A DNA stretch of 64,000 nt from assembly GCA_040768665.1 (NCBI GenBank), contig JAXGMN010000057.1, positions 1 to 64,000 of the forward strand, given 5' to 3'. Both the position numbers and the translations under genes were made by a program. Positions 50,237-59,612 of this stretch are shown in pieces. Every line of letters begins with the position of its first letter. Within the stretch, counting starts at the first letter, position 1. This DNA comes from JABWBD01 sp040768665. Its GTDB lineage: Bacteria; Planctomycetota; Planctomycetia; Pirellulales; Thermoguttaceae. The notes beneath the pieces are model-generated. The model was not told the DNA's origin, ran no database searches, and worked only from the letters and a program-made list of their open reading frames with translations.

Positions 50237-51217
50237 TCATACGTTGTAGAGTGCGGGCTTGTAAAGTTCTGCGTGGTCTCGGACGAACCCGATGGCGCGG
50301 CACAGTCCTTCTTCCAAGGAGACGCGGGGCTCCCAACCCAGGAGTTGCCGCGCCTTGCCGGAATTGCAGATGAGCTGCATGACTTCGCTCTTTGGCGGAC
50401 GCACCCTCTCGGCGTCGCAGACGATATTCGCCTGCGAGCCGGCCAACCGGGCGATTTTCCGAGCCAGTTCGCCGACGGAGATTCCCAAGCCGCAGCCGAG
50501 GTTCACGACCTGTCCGACCGCCTGCTCGGATCGGGCCGCCGCCAGGAAACCGGCCACGGTGTCTTCGACGTAAGTCAGGTCGCGAACCGGCGACAGCGAG
50601 CCCAATTGGATTTCGGGAAAACCTGCCACGGCTTGGCTGGCCACGGTGGGAACAACGGCGCGCGCGGATTGCCGGGGACCGAACGTATTGAAGGGCCGGA
50701 CCGTCACCACCGGCAGGCCGAACGAGAGGCAATAGCTCTCCGCCATCTTGTCCGCACCGATCTTACTCGCCGCGTAGGGCGATTGCGCCTGGAGCGGGTG
50801 ATTCTCATCGATCGGAACGTATCGGGCCGTGCCGTAAGCTTCCGAAGTCGACGTATGCACGACTTTTCCAACGCCTTCATCGAGCGATGCCTGAAGCACG
50901 TTCAGTGTGCCCTGGACGTTCACGCTGACGTATTGCGCCGCGGCGACGTAGGAATAGGGAATTCCGATCAAGGCAGCCAGGTGAAATACGGCGTCTACGC
51001 CTCTTACCGCGGACCGCACGAAGAAAGGATCTTGGATATCACCGGCGACGACCTCAACGGCCGAGCGGGTCTTTTCATCGAGCAATTCCAGATTGCCGTG
51101 CGAGTTGCGGCTATTGTAGCGGACCATGGCCCGCACACCGATCCCTTCGGCCAGCAGCAACTCGACCAGATGACTCCCAATGAATCCTCCCGCCCCGGTG
51201 ATGAGAGCTCGTTTCAT
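50237..51217 (-). CDS. NAD-dependent sugar 4,6-dehydratase (LegB-like SDR)
   Basis: The 326-residue extended SDR protein has the NAD-binding TGAGGFIGSH motif, the active-site Thr in VHTSTSEAYG and the YxxxK pair in SPYAASKIGADKM. VRPFNTFGPRQSARAVVPT and the PVRDLTYVEDTVAGF segment are typical of LegB-like and related nucleotide-sugar 4,6-dehydratases, which make 4-keto-6-deoxy sugars for surface glycans. The nucleotide and sugar cannot be told. It follows a 630-bp leader region and is the left end of the polysaccharide locus. The product name is by family resemblance. Confidence 0.87.
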   Translation of the reverse strand: MKRALITGAGGFIGSHLVELLLAEGIGVRAMVRYNSRNSHGNLELLDEKTRSAVEVVAGDIQDPFFVRSAVRGVDAVFHLAALIGIPYSYVAAAQYVSVNVQGTLNVLQASLDEGVGKVVHTSTSEAYGTARYVPIDENHPLQAQSPYAASKIGADKMAESYCLSFGLPVVTVRPFNTFGPRQSARAVVPTVASQAVAGFPEIQLGSLSPVRDLTYVEDTVAGFLAAARSEQAVGQVVNLGCGLGISVGELARKIARLAGSQANIVCDAERVRPPKSEVMQLICNSGKARQLLGWEPRVSLEEGLCRAIGFVRDHAELYKPALYNV

Positions 51218-51847
51218 TGATATGCGTCGGTGGTTTTCCCGTGGGTTCTAGTCAGGCAACGGCCCGTAAGAGGAGGGCGAACCAGAGCCACACTTGATCA
51301 TAGAGGAAATGGTGTTCCCATCCCATCCGTCCCATTGTCGAAAACAGACTTCGCGCCGGATGCAAGGGGAAATCTGCTGCATGCACCGGTAGGGACAGAA
51401 TCACGCTGGTGTCTGGAGCTTTGGGCCGAAAGGGTTTGCTCACCCACTCTCACCCCCCCAGATTGAAAGTCTAAAATACATACTATGGGGGGGTTCGTTT
51501 TTCTTGTCGTTATACAAAAAGTCGGATTGCCTTTGATGGCAAGGTCGGTCATTTTCCGATTGGGCTAGCTGAAGGAGCCCGTTCATGACGAGGGGTCCCA
51601 GGGGGCTTGTCTGACATAAGGAGCTAAACCGCCTCGCGGAGCTTCGGCACGTTCTGCACAGACTCGGTCGGAAATTGTACAGTCTATTCGCAGGCGTTGG
51701 CGGCGGCAGATTGCGCGCTCGTTCGATCACGCCTCTCGCAGGAGCGCAGAAAGTTCGTCTTGTTCCCTTCACTTCAATAGCAGGGACGTTGTATGCAACG
51801 GAGCACCCGCAACTGATTTGACCGGTCTTCACGGAGCTTACGATCGT
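51218..51847. other. Long intergenic leader upstream of the dehydratase
   Basis: This 630-bp region separates two leftward genes and contains no convincing gene. It includes an A/T-rich block (51460-51530) unlike the high-GC surroundings and the C7/G7 inverted repeat described separately. The promoter of the dehydratase gene is probably here. Confidence 0.5.
51453..51493 (-). repeat. C7/G7 inverted repeat around an A/T-rich spacer
   Basis: Seven C (51453-51459) and seven G (51487-51493) are separated by 27 nt rich in A and T. It could fold as a hairpin or form a protein site. The short homopolymer arms make chance possible. It lies about 240 bp upstream of the dehydratase start. Confidence 0.5.
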
Positions 51848-52723
51848 TCAGTAGGCTCCGTCGGCCCGAAGCACGGCCGGGATCGTCAAGGCGATCAGTT
51901 TCAGATCGAACCACAGCCCCCTTTTGCGGATATACTCGATGTCGAGCTCGAGCTGCTGGGGGAACGAGAGCCGGCTTCGGCCCGATACCTGCCAGATGCA
52001 GGTCAGTCCGGGTTTTACTTCGAGGCGCATCGTGTCGCGAGGCGAGTACTGCTCGACTTCCGCCGGTACCGGCGGCCGCGGGCCCACCAACGACATCTCG
52101 CCGCGAAGGACGTTCCAGAACTGCGGGACCTCGTCGAAACTCGTTTTGCGGAGCCAGCGTCCGATCCGCGTCACCCGTGGATCGCAAGCCATTTTGAACG
52201 TTCGATGATCTTGATGGGCGTTCATGTGCCTCATCTGATCTTGGAGTTGATCCGCGTTCATGACCATGGTGCGGAACTTATAGCAGGTGAATTCGCGTCC
52301 ACGCTCTCCCACGCGACGGTGGATGTAGAATACCGGCCCTCGATCGGAGAGTTTGATCAGGATGGCCACCAGCAGCATCAGCGGGGAGAGTAACACCAAT
52401 GCGAAGGCAGCTCCACAGAGGTCCATTACCCGCTTGAAAGCAAGGTAAAGCCTCCTCTCTGCGTTGCGAGCCAAGGCTTCGGCTTCGGCGGCCAATATGT
52501 CGGCCGTATCGGCGCCGAGGGCGCCGTCTGACGCAAAGTCCCAGGCGATCGCCTCGGTCCCGGACCGCGGCTCAGGCGGCCGGTACGGATACTCCTGCGC
52601 GTCCAAGCCGGTGTCCGCATGGCGTTCCTTCTTTGCCCTGGGAGCGCCTGGCGGCTCGTACAAGCCTGGATATAAACGGAAGTCGGGGGAGTGGATGCCG
52701 TGATGAGAGTTGCCTAGCCGCAT
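51848..52723 (-). CDS. Polyprenyl-phosphate sugar phosphotransferase (initiating sugar transferase)
   Basis: The 291-residue protein is a WcaJ/RfbP-type bacterial sugar transferase. After a charged N-terminal region (about 1-90) comes one hydrophobic segment (CGAAFALVLLSPLMLLVAILIKL) and the catalytic core: CYKFRTMV, SFDEVPQFWNVLRGEMSLVGPRPP, KPGLTCIWQVSGRS. These enzymes attach the first sugar phosphate to undecaprenyl phosphate. The start is uncertain: the ATG at 52723 has only a distant GGAG, and the frame runs to 52843. Confidence 0.9.
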   Translation of the reverse strand: MRLGNSHHGIHSPDFRLYPGLYEPPGAPRAKKERHADTGLDAQEYPYRPPEPRSGTEAIAWDFASDGALGADTADILAAEAEALARNAERRLYLAFKRVMDLCGAAFALVLLSPLMLLVAILIKLSDRGPVFYIHRRVGERGREFTCYKFRTMVMNADQLQDQMRHMNAHQDHRTFKMACDPRVTRIGRWLRKTSFDEVPQFWNVLRGEMSLVGPRPPVPAEVEQYSPRDTMRLEVKPGLTCIWQVSGRSRLSFPQQLELDIEYIRKRGLWFDLKLIALTIPAVLRADGAY

Positions 52724-52978
52724 TTTGATTTCGCTCCCGTGAGGTGAAGCGTTTTCGTCTGTTCCTGATTCATGTTCTATCTCCGGCCGCGCGAGGGCGG
52801 TGGAGTCCGTGAATCGCAACGGGATGCAAATGGAGTGCCGCATCGACGGGTGCAGAACGGCGGGACGCCGATGTACGCGATACGCGCGGTTTCAGCTTTC
52901 GCCCAATATTCGCCCGATATTGACGTTACCGAGAGCGGCCGCGCGGTGGAGCCGAGCTGCCGGAACCGTATAGGAATT

Positions 52979-53878
52979 TCAATACCTTGTATCCGGGCTA
53001 CCAGAGTGCAGGGAAGTAACGAGTCTCGCAGTTTCTCGCCGATTTTTTCCGCGGAATGCGGCGGCATACTCGCTGACAAAGATGCGGGGAAAGACCCAGG
53101 CATCGTGGAGGTAGCGACGAGCCAGACGCTTCGGGTCGTGGATCACCCGATGAAGCCATTCCAGACGGAGCCGTTGCATCCAGCAAGGCGCCCGGACTTG
53201 TTCACCTGCAAGGAAGTCGATCGTAGCACCCGCGGCAATTGCGACCTGGACGGCGAGTCGGTCGCGATAGCGATGCAGCCAGATCTCTTGCTTTGGGGAT
53301 CCGAGCCCGACAACGAGAAAGTGGGGCAAGGCGCTGTTGACCTTCCGCAGAATCGTTTCATTTTCCTCCGGGTGCGTCTCGAAGCCGAGGGGAGGGCTGT
53401 AAACGCCGACGACCGTTACGTGTGGCCACTGGGAGTGAACCTTCGCTGCCGCCCGCTCGGCGACTCCGGGCGCTGCGCCCAGCAGAAAAACCTTCAAAGG
53501 CTCGCCCGCGATGCCCACTGCCATGATGCAAGGCACGAGATCCGAGCCCGCTACCCGCTCCGGCACCGCAAGCCCCAGCAGTCGGGAAGCCACGACCACG
53601 GGCCACCCATCGGCCACCACGAGACTGGCGCTGCGATATGCGTCCAGGGCTTGCCGGTCGATTCTCCATCGGACTACGTGGTCGACGTTCGGCGTAAACA
53701 CGCAGCGGCAGGATCGTTCCGGGCTCATTAGCCAGCGACGGACTTGCTCTGCTGCCTGCTCCAGCCGCAAACAGTCGATAGGAACCCCGAAGGGACAGAC
53801 TTGTCTGCCAGCAGGGACAGTCTGACTCCTCGGAACGCGGGGGCGTTGGAGAGCTGACGATGGGAGATCGGGAGTCAA
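52979..53878 (-). CDS. WecG/TagA/CpsF-family glycosyltransferase
   Basis: The 299-residue protein has the GT26 family hallmarks: FTPNVDHVVRW (the family's T-x-N pattern), ADGWPVVVASRLLG with the catalytic-region Asp, FLLGAAPGVAERAA and LVVGLGSPKQEIWLHR. Such enzymes add N-acetylmannosaminuronic acid or related sugars to lipid-linked intermediates. A TTG at 53878 is the likely start, with AAGGAG 7 nt upstream; no ATG or GTG is available in frame nearby. The next gene is divergent. Confidence 0.88.
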   Translation of the reverse strand: MTPDLPSSALQRPRVPRSQTVPAGRQVCPFGVPIDCLRLEQAAEQVRRWLMSPERSCRCVFTPNVDHVVRWRIDRQALDAYRSASLVVADGWPVVVASRLLGLAVPERVAGSDLVPCIMAVGIAGEPLKVFLLGAAPGVAERAAAKVHSQWPHVTVVGVYSPPLGFETHPEENETILRKVNSALPHFLVVGLGSPKQEIWLHRYRDRLAVQVAIAAGATIDFLAGEQVRAPCWMQRLRLEWLHRVIHDPKRLARRYLHDAWVFPRIFVSEYAAAFRGKNRRETARLVTSLHSGSPDTRY

Positions 53879-54153
53879 TGCCAAGCTCCTTATACCAGGG
53901 GCGGGGGGAAACTTCGGATGCCTCGTCGGCAGAGCACATTGCCGCGATCATCAGCACGCCGCGTCAGCGTCGCGATGCTTTGAGAACGTCGCTCGATCAA
54001 GTGGTCGACGTTATTCGCAAACTTCGTGCCCGAACAGAAGACGCCAGAATGATCCCCATCGCCGACAATGCGGTCGCACTCAGCGAGTCCAGTCTTTATC
54101 AAATTGAAAATGGTCGCGGCTCCGAGCATTCGAAGGAAGGTGCAACTCGATGA
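53860..54153 (+). CDS. Possible small protein before wzz
   Basis: A 97-codon frame with GGAGAG 6 nt before its ATG, whose stop overlaps the wzz start by 4 bp (ATGA). The content is charged and not clearly folded (STPRQRRDALRTSLDQVV, SLYQIENGRGSEH). It overlaps the first codons of the divergent WecG gene, which speaks against it. It may be spurious. Confidence 0.25.
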   Translation: MGDRESMPSSLYQGRGETSDASSAEHIAAIISTPRQRRDALRTSLDQVVDVIRKLRARTEDARMIPIADNAVALSESSLYQIENGRGSEHSKEGATR

Positions 54154-56510
54154 ATTCATCGCAATGGGCACAAGGAATGCAGAGACGATGGCACCGCTGT
54201 CTTTCTCCGCCTCTCCACAATCCCGTACGAATATCGACGATGGCCGCTCGAGACATTCAGATCCAGCGCCGCGTGCCCGTTCCTTCCTCGACGCCACTTG
54301 CTGGTGAACAGTCACCCGTTGTCGGCGGAGATGAATCTGATAAAGCTGTTTTGCCTGGCGCGCTGCGGCGGCGGTGGTGGTTTTACCTGCTGACGGTGGT
54401 GCTCAGCGCTGGGTTGGCGTACGTGGTGTGCACAGAGTATCGCACCTTTTCCTCGGTATCGAAGGCGACGCTCATTCGTGCCGGACTGCCAAGCCCGCCC
54501 GGCCCAAGGGTCGATAAGCCGCTGAATGCGGACACCTGCGCCGACCTTCTTGTGTCATACGCCGTCCTGAATCGGCTGCGAGCGCGCGAGGAACTAGGCA
54601 TGCCTTTGCAGGATCTCGCGTCGCGAGTGAAGGTGAAGGCGAGCAGCAGTTCCGATTTGCTGCAGGTCAGCCTTGCGTGGGATGATCCGGCGGAAGGGGT
54701 GCGGCTCTTGAACGGGCTCTTGGAAGAATTCGGTGAAGCGACTGTCGCACATCGCCGCGTGACCGTTCGAGACCAGATCCGGCATGTGCAGGCGGAATTG
54801 GTCGATGCACGCGCCGAACTACACAAAGCCCAAGAGGAACTCGATGTCGCTCTTCGGCGGCAACAGGGGCAGAAGCAGGAGAGCGGCTTTGCCGAGGATC
54901 AATACCGCAGCACCATGTTGAATGACATTGTGAAGACGAAATCGCTCATTGGCGAAAGAGAGGCTGAGAAAGCCGGCCGCTTGCAGCAGATGGAGATGCT
55001 GGAGGACCAGATGCTTGGGGAGCGTCGGCAGATGGCCCAGCTCGCCGTGCAAAAACTTCAGGAAGCGGTGCTCCTCCAGGCACTGTTCTTGCTGGAAGTG
55101 GTGCGAGAACCGCACGCGGTATCGTCGGACGGATATCGCCGTTTGACCGCGGGCCAAGCGATACTCGAGGAGTTCGGCACGAATTACGTCATCGATGCCA
55201 ACGAAGCAGCGGACGAACAAATGCAGCGCTGGTACAACGAGTTGACGCGCACTCTGCAGCAGGCGGCTCTGGGGCTTCCCGTCGCCTACTTCGTCGCCCT
55301 GGATCAGGCATATCAAAAGGCCTACGAGGTTACCGTCGCAAAACTCGACACGATCCTCAATGAACAGCGACGCCTCGTATCTCAGCGTCAAGACCTCGAA
55401 TTGAGCATCCTCTCGTTCAATCAGGAGATCGCGATGCTCCAGGAGCGTCTTCAGGAGTATCAAGCAACGGCAAAGAACCTCCACGAACGGGCCACGAAGA
55501 CGGTTGTCGACGCGGCGTACGCTCCCGATCAGCGGGTCCAAGAAGCAGAGACGAGGAAGGATGGGCTTGTCGCCTTACTTGACAATCTGCGCCAGCACGA
55601 GGAGTGCCACACGCCGGAATGGTCCGTCATAATGCCCGCCACTATGGATACAACCGAGTTAGCGTCGAATCGGAAGCTGCTCTTCGCGATCACCTTTGGG
55701 ATCTGCATGCTGGCTTTCGCAGGACCGATGTTTCTGGTCGGGACGGTTCGCGAGCGATCATCCCAAGTGGCGTTTGCTCAGTCTCTCCGTCTCCCGATTC
55801 TGGCCGAACGGATGCTCGAGGATTTCCTGCCCGACCAGCGAGGGCAAATCCCTACGGTATCCCAGCTTAGCGAGGAACGCGTGGAGACGCTGAGAATGCT
55901 CGCGTTGAGGATTCAACAGTCGGTACACCGGCCCGGAGCAGTCATCCTCTTTACCGGTCTCGATACCAAGACCTCCGCCTTCCCCTTGATGGCCGCCGTG
56001 GGCGAGTACCTCGCGGCGCGCGAGGAGCGCGTGCTGTTGGTCGACGCGGTGTCGCCGGATCGGTCCGGCTTTCAGGTGCTGAACCTTTCGGCTGAGCCTG
56101 AGCAAACCGGGAACTCCGCGGAACCTCATACACCCGCTGCGGCTGCAGGGGCCGCGGATCCTGGTCTTGCCGAGTACTTGTCACAAGAATCCAGCAATAT
56201 CCGCGAGTTGATTCGCTCGACTCCGCATCCGGGAGTCGACTTCATCGCCAGCGGCCGGAAAGCGTTTCCCCGCGAGGCAATGGCATCCAGTTACCTGACG
56301 GCTTTGCTGGATGCCTGTCGGAAGGAGTACACCATGGTCCTCGTCAATGGCCCGTCCGCCAGGTACGCAGCCGACGTGCAGATGCTGGCCGCTCGTGCGG
56401 ACGGAGTCGTATTGACGGCGAATGACCGGGTCAAGAAAGACGCGCAAGCCGCGGCCGTCGTCAAGGAACTCGTCGAATTGGGAGCTCCCATTATGGGAGT
56501 GGTTGCATAG
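54150..56510 (+). CDS. Wzz-type chain-length regulator fused to a degenerate tyrosine-kinase domain
   Basis: The 786-residue protein has a first membrane helix (about 75-93), a Wzz domain, a long coiled-coil region (about 200-490, with a DARAELHKAQEELDVALRRQ heptad stretch), a second membrane helix (about 512-533) and a cytoplasmic BY-kinase-like domain. The Walker A motif is degraded (FTGLDTKTSAF, near 601-608, instead of a GxxxxGKS/T loop) and the Walker B Asp is Asn (VLVNGPS), so ATP hydrolysis is doubtful. There is no Tyr cluster at the C-terminus. It probably acts as a scaffold for chain length control rather than as an active kinase. The ATG has AGGAAGG upstream. Confidence 0.87.
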   Translation: MNSSQWAQGMQRRWHRCLSPPLHNPVRISTMAARDIQIQRRVPVPSSTPLAGEQSPVVGGDESDKAVLPGALRRRWWFYLLTVVLSAGLAYVVCTEYRTFSSVSKATLIRAGLPSPPGPRVDKPLNADTCADLLVSYAVLNRLRAREELGMPLQDLASRVKVKASSSSDLLQVSLAWDDPAEGVRLLNGLLEEFGEATVAHRRVTVRDQIRHVQAELVDARAELHKAQEELDVALRRQQGQKQESGFAEDQYRSTMLNDIVKTKSLIGEREAEKAGRLQQMEMLEDQMLGERRQMAQLAVQKLQEAVLLQALFLLEVVREPHAVSSDGYRRLTAGQAILEEFGTNYVIDANEAADEQMQRWYNELTRTLQQAALGLPVAYFVALDQAYQKAYEVTVAKLDTILNEQRRLVSQRQDLELSILSFNQEIAMLQERLQEYQATAKNLHERATKTVVDAAYAPDQRVQEAETRKDGLVALLDNLRQHEECHTPEWSVIMPATMDTTELASNRKLLFAITFGICMLAFAGPMFLVGTVRERSSQVAFAQSLRLPILAERMLEDFLPDQRGQIPTVSQLSEERVETLRMLALRIQQSVHRPGAVILFTGLDTKTSAFPLMAAVGEYLAAREERVLLVDAVSPDRSGFQVLNLSAEPEQTGNSAEPHTPAAAAGAADPGLAEYLSQESSNIRELIRSTPHPGVDFIASGRKAFPREAMASSYLTALLDACRKEYTMVLVNGPSARYAADVQMLAARADGVVLTANDRVKKDAQAAAVVKELVELGAPIMGVVA

Positions 56511-56522
56511 CGGGAAACAACC

Positions 56523-57746
56523 ATGGGCCTGGCAGCCGTTTTTCTGGTGCTCTTCGCCGCCTTCCTGTCGATGCCGTTGCTGGCACTCGGGAGCGAGTGT
56601 CTGCTCGCTCTGTTACCGATACACCGACGCGGTGGCGGAGATGATGGCGCGCGGCCTCGCCTGGCGGTGATCGTGCCCGCCCATGATGAGGAGCGGGCAA
56701 TTGATGGGACTGTCCGCAGCGTGTCCGAACAGCTTCAACCTCAAGACCGCCTCGTCGTGGTGGCCGACAACTGTACCGACCGGACGGCCGAACGGGCCAG
56801 AGAAGCAGGGGCGGTCGTGTGGGAACGCCGGGATGAAAAGCACCGTGGGAAAGGATACGCGATCCGTTTCGCGCTTGAGCGGCTTCGAGAAGATCCCGCC
56901 GAGGTCGTAATCAACATTGACGCCGATTGTATCCCGGCGCCGGGGTGCATCGACAGGGTCGCCAGGCTGGCGGCCCGTTACGGCCGCCCCGTACAAGCCG
57001 CCTACGTCATGTCGCCGGAGTCCGTTGCCGATGATTGCGCCGCGCCGCTGCCCGCCGTGTCGGCCTTCGCGGTACTGACGAAGAACTACATCCGGCCCCG
57101 AGGATTGCAGCGGCTCGGCTTACCGTGTCTGCTGGCAGGCTCCGGGATGGCTTTTCCATGGCACATCCTGGAGGAAGTTCCGCACCCCGGCGACCACATC
57201 GTGGAGGATATGCGATTCACGACGGATTTGGCGATTGCGGGACGGTCCCCCTTGCCCTGCGTGGAAGCGGCCGTGTACTCCCCGCTGCCGACGCACACCT
57301 CCGCATTCCTCTCGCAGCGGACGCGGTGGGAACACGGGCACCTGAGCACGATCTGCTCCGAGGCGCCGCGGCTGGCCCTGTCGCTGTTAAGGTCCCCTCG
57401 CCTTGAGACGTTGGCTGTTCTGATCGAGCTGGCGGTGCCGCCCTTGGCCTTTCTAATGCCCGTCGTGGTTGCGGCCGGTGTCGTGGTTGCGGTCGCTTCC
57501 TGGGCCATCGGCATTTGGCTGCCGGCCGTGATGATTCTCGGCGCGGCTCTCTGGGCGTCGGTTGGACTTGCCGCGGCATGGCGGCGATTCGGTCGCCAGG
57601 CCCTACCTGCCGCAGGGCTTTTGGCGATTCCTCGTTACATCGCCGCCAAGGTCCCCGTTTACGGCCGTTTCTTCACCTCTCGGCAGCGAGACTGGGTTCG
57701 TACTGCACGGGATGTCCCCGCTGGGAAGCCGCAAATCGGCGGCTGA
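56523..57746 (+). CDS. GT2-family membrane glycosyltransferase
   Basis: The 407-residue protein has an N-terminal membrane helix, a GT-A catalytic domain starting RLAVIVPAHDEERAIDGTV, the metal-binding DxD in VVINIDADCIP, the acceptor Glu-Asp in GDHIVEDMRF and the Q-x-x-R-W type motif in LSQRTRWEHG, then at least two C-terminal membrane helices (about 300-350). It is a processive-type GT2 enzyme of the kind used for polysaccharide chain growth. The start is 13 bp after the wzz stop, so the two genes are probably co-transcribed. Confidence 0.9.
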   Translation: MGLAAVFLVLFAAFLSMPLLALGSECLLALLPIHRRGGGDDGARPRLAVIVPAHDEERAIDGTVRSVSEQLQPQDRLVVVADNCTDRTAERAREAGAVVWERRDEKHRGKGYAIRFALERLREDPAEVVINIDADCIPAPGCIDRVARLAARYGRPVQAAYVMSPESVADDCAAPLPAVSAFAVLTKNYIRPRGLQRLGLPCLLAGSGMAFPWHILEEVPHPGDHIVEDMRFTTDLAIAGRSPLPCVEAAVYSPLPTHTSAFLSQRTRWEHGHLSTICSEAPRLALSLLRSPRLETLAVLIELAVPPLAFLMPVVVAAGVVVAVASWAIGIWLPAVMILGAALWASVGLAAAWRRFGRQALPAAGLLAIPRYIAAKVPVYGRFFTSRQRDWVRTARDVPAGKPQIGG

Positions 57747-57813
57747 AGGATTCCTTGAGAAAAAAAGGAGCCCGGCATTCTTGGGGGCCGTTGCCAAACG
57801 CTTGCTACAGCGA

Positions 57814-58641
57814 CTACAGCGAGGCTTGCTCCCGCGGCCCGTTGTGCGGCCCGAGCCAGGCCACGGGCAGCAGGTCTCCCGGTCGATCCAGGCTGTAACC
57901 CAGCGCATTGCTCTTCGTCTCCAAGTCTCTCGACCTCTCAGGAATGAATGCGCGGCTATCGATGATCCTCGTCCAGAGGCTGCGGCGATCCGATTCCCAC
58001 ATCGCGAAGTACTTGTCGTTGACGTTGTGACGTACTTCATGTTGGAAGTCGAATGGATCCATTCCCAGCCACTCGACCAGCGCTTGAATATGGCGCGTCG
58101 GCTCCAAGACGAATTCCTCGTAGCGCAGCACGTAGACGCCGCTCAGAAACCGCAAATCTTCCCGGCAGCGTTCGTAACAACGCAAGCTATGTTCGATCAA
58201 GGAGGAAATCCTCGTTCGGCTCCACTTCCTCGTTGCATAGGCCACGGCGATCGGGTGGCGGAGGATGATGATGAACTTCGAGGCGGGGAAAAGCTTTTGC
58301 AGGAACCGGGCCCGAACCAAATTGGGAGGCGATTTCTCGATCAAGTACTCCTTCGTGAGATCCCAGTGATCACTCCATTGCCGGAACAACTTCGCGGCGC
58401 TGTCCGGGGTTGCCAAAGGGTGTCGCTCGTCCATGAAAGACGCCTCATCGAATCCAAAACGGCCGGGACCGCCGAACGCCTTGGCGGGCAGGTAAACGGT
58501 CTGCAAATGCTGGCCTTCGTCCTCGGGAACTCCTGTTCCCGCAAATCCGCTGACATCCGGATGAGAACGAAGAATTTCGTGCAGGAGTGATGTGCCGCTC
58601 CTGTGGAGCCCTCCTATGAAAACGAGTTGCCTGCCAGTCAT
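57814..58641 (-). CDS. Sulfotransferase (first)
   Basis: The 275-residue protein has the 5'-phosphosulfate-binding loop GGLHRSGTS (10-18), typical of PAPS sulfotransferases, and the 3'-phosphate region LRHPIAVAYATRKWSR. It should move sulfate from PAPS to a hydroxyl of a glycan or lipid. The ATG at 58641 has AGGAG 5 nt upstream. It lies at the end of the leftward polysaccharide operon. The exact acceptor is unknown. Confidence 0.88.
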   Translation of the reverse strand: MTGRQLVFIGGLHRSGTSLLHEILRSHPDVSGFAGTGVPEDEGQHLQTVYLPAKAFGGPGRFGFDEASFMDERHPLATPDSAAKLFRQWSDHWDLTKEYLIEKSPPNLVRARFLQKLFPASKFIIILRHPIAVAYATRKWSRTRISSLIEHSLRCYERCREDLRFLSGVYVLRYEEFVLEPTRHIQALVEWLGMDPFDFQHEVRHNVNDKYFAMWESDRRSLWTRIIDSRAFIPERSRDLETKSNALGYSLDRPGDLLPVAWLGPHNGPREQASL

Positions 58642-58652
58642 GTCTGCTCCTC

Positions 58653-59561
58653 TCACGGGAAATCGAACCGTGCGCCAGTACTCGTTTGAACGTCACGCGC
58701 GCCACGGCATTCTCCGCCGGCCCCCGTCGACCCACGGGCATCGCTGCCGGTTGCGTGCGCCGTGCTTCGAAAACGCGAGCCGATGGCTCGAGGAGCGGCA
58801 ACATAGTTGAACGCCCTAAACGGGAAAGTCATCGACGTTTCAAAGTCCGAGAGACGAAGCGGTGCGCTGCCAGAAAGCCAATCCCTTATCACGAACACAC
58901 GATACCCGAGCTCGTCCGCGAAGAACGAGAACACCTGATTCGGAGAGAAGCCGAACTTCAAGAGCCCTCCGCGTGTGCACTCGAACAAGATGATGGGCCG
59001 ATTCTCGGCAATCATCCTCCTCGCACCTCGAAGGACCAGCAACTCCCCTCCTTCCACATCGATTTTGAGAAACCCGATGGGCCAATCGCTCGATACGATG
59101 TCATCCAGCCTCTTGCAGGCAACGGTTGTTCTCTCGACCGTGCCGGCAGGTTTATGTCCCCTTAGGCTGCTGAATCCGGACATCCGAGGGTTGAAAAAGA
59201 AGTCGACGGAACCGTTCTCATCCCCCAACGCAATCTGGTGAACGTCGACCGTGGGAAACTTGCGGCGTAGCCACGCCGCTTTGTAGGCAAGCGGCTCAAC
59301 CGCAATATGGCGACCGTGCGGCGATAACCGGACGATCTTGTCAAGGACGGAGCCGAGGTGGCACCCCACATCCATGCAGTTCATGCCGCTGCTAATGACG
59401 CCCTTCATCAGCGCCGCAATCCGTCCGCACTCGAGGTGAATTTCGCGCAGTTCAGGGTGCCTCGCCCGGTCTGGGAATCCCATCACCCACCGCAGCTTTT
59501 CCGCCGGGCCTTGGAAGGGAGTGCCGATAAGGGCCGAAGCAACTCGTTCGTAAAATCGCAT
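58653..59561 (-). CDS. FkbM-family SAM-dependent methyltransferase
   Basis: The 302-residue protein has the FkbM-type core: a SAM-binding NCMDVGCHLGS motif, the acidic AVEPL segment, DVHQIALGDENG, then FLKIDVEGGELLVLRGA, all in the expected order. FkbM enzymes methylate hydroxyls of sugars or polyketides. The last 60 residues are Gly/Ser/Arg-rich and look unstructured. It sits between two sulfotransferase genes, which suggests O-methylation and sulfation of the same polymer. The start has GGAAGAG upstream. Confidence 0.9.
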   Translation of the reverse strand: MRFYERVASALIGTPFQGPAEKLRWVMGFPDRARHPELREIHLECGRIAALMKGVISSGMNCMDVGCHLGSVLDKIVRLSPHGRHIAVEPLAYKAAWLRRKFPTVDVHQIALGDENGSVDFFFNPRMSGFSSLRGHKPAGTVERTTVACKRLDDIVSSDWPIGFLKIDVEGGELLVLRGARRMIAENRPIILFECTRGGLLKFGFSPNQVFSFFADELGYRVFVIRDWLSGSAPLRLSDFETSMTFPFRAFNYVAAPRAIGSRFRSTAHATGSDARGSTGAGGECRGARDVQTSTGARFDFP

Positions 59562-59612
59562 GGATCTCTTCCCGTGATCAGTATCAACTTCGCGTCTCAG
59601 ACTTAGGGCCTC

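Noticed and set aside
53890..54315. Minus-strand ORF of 141 codons across the divergent region
   Set aside because: It overlaps the wzz start, has no ribosome site of note and no recognisable composition.
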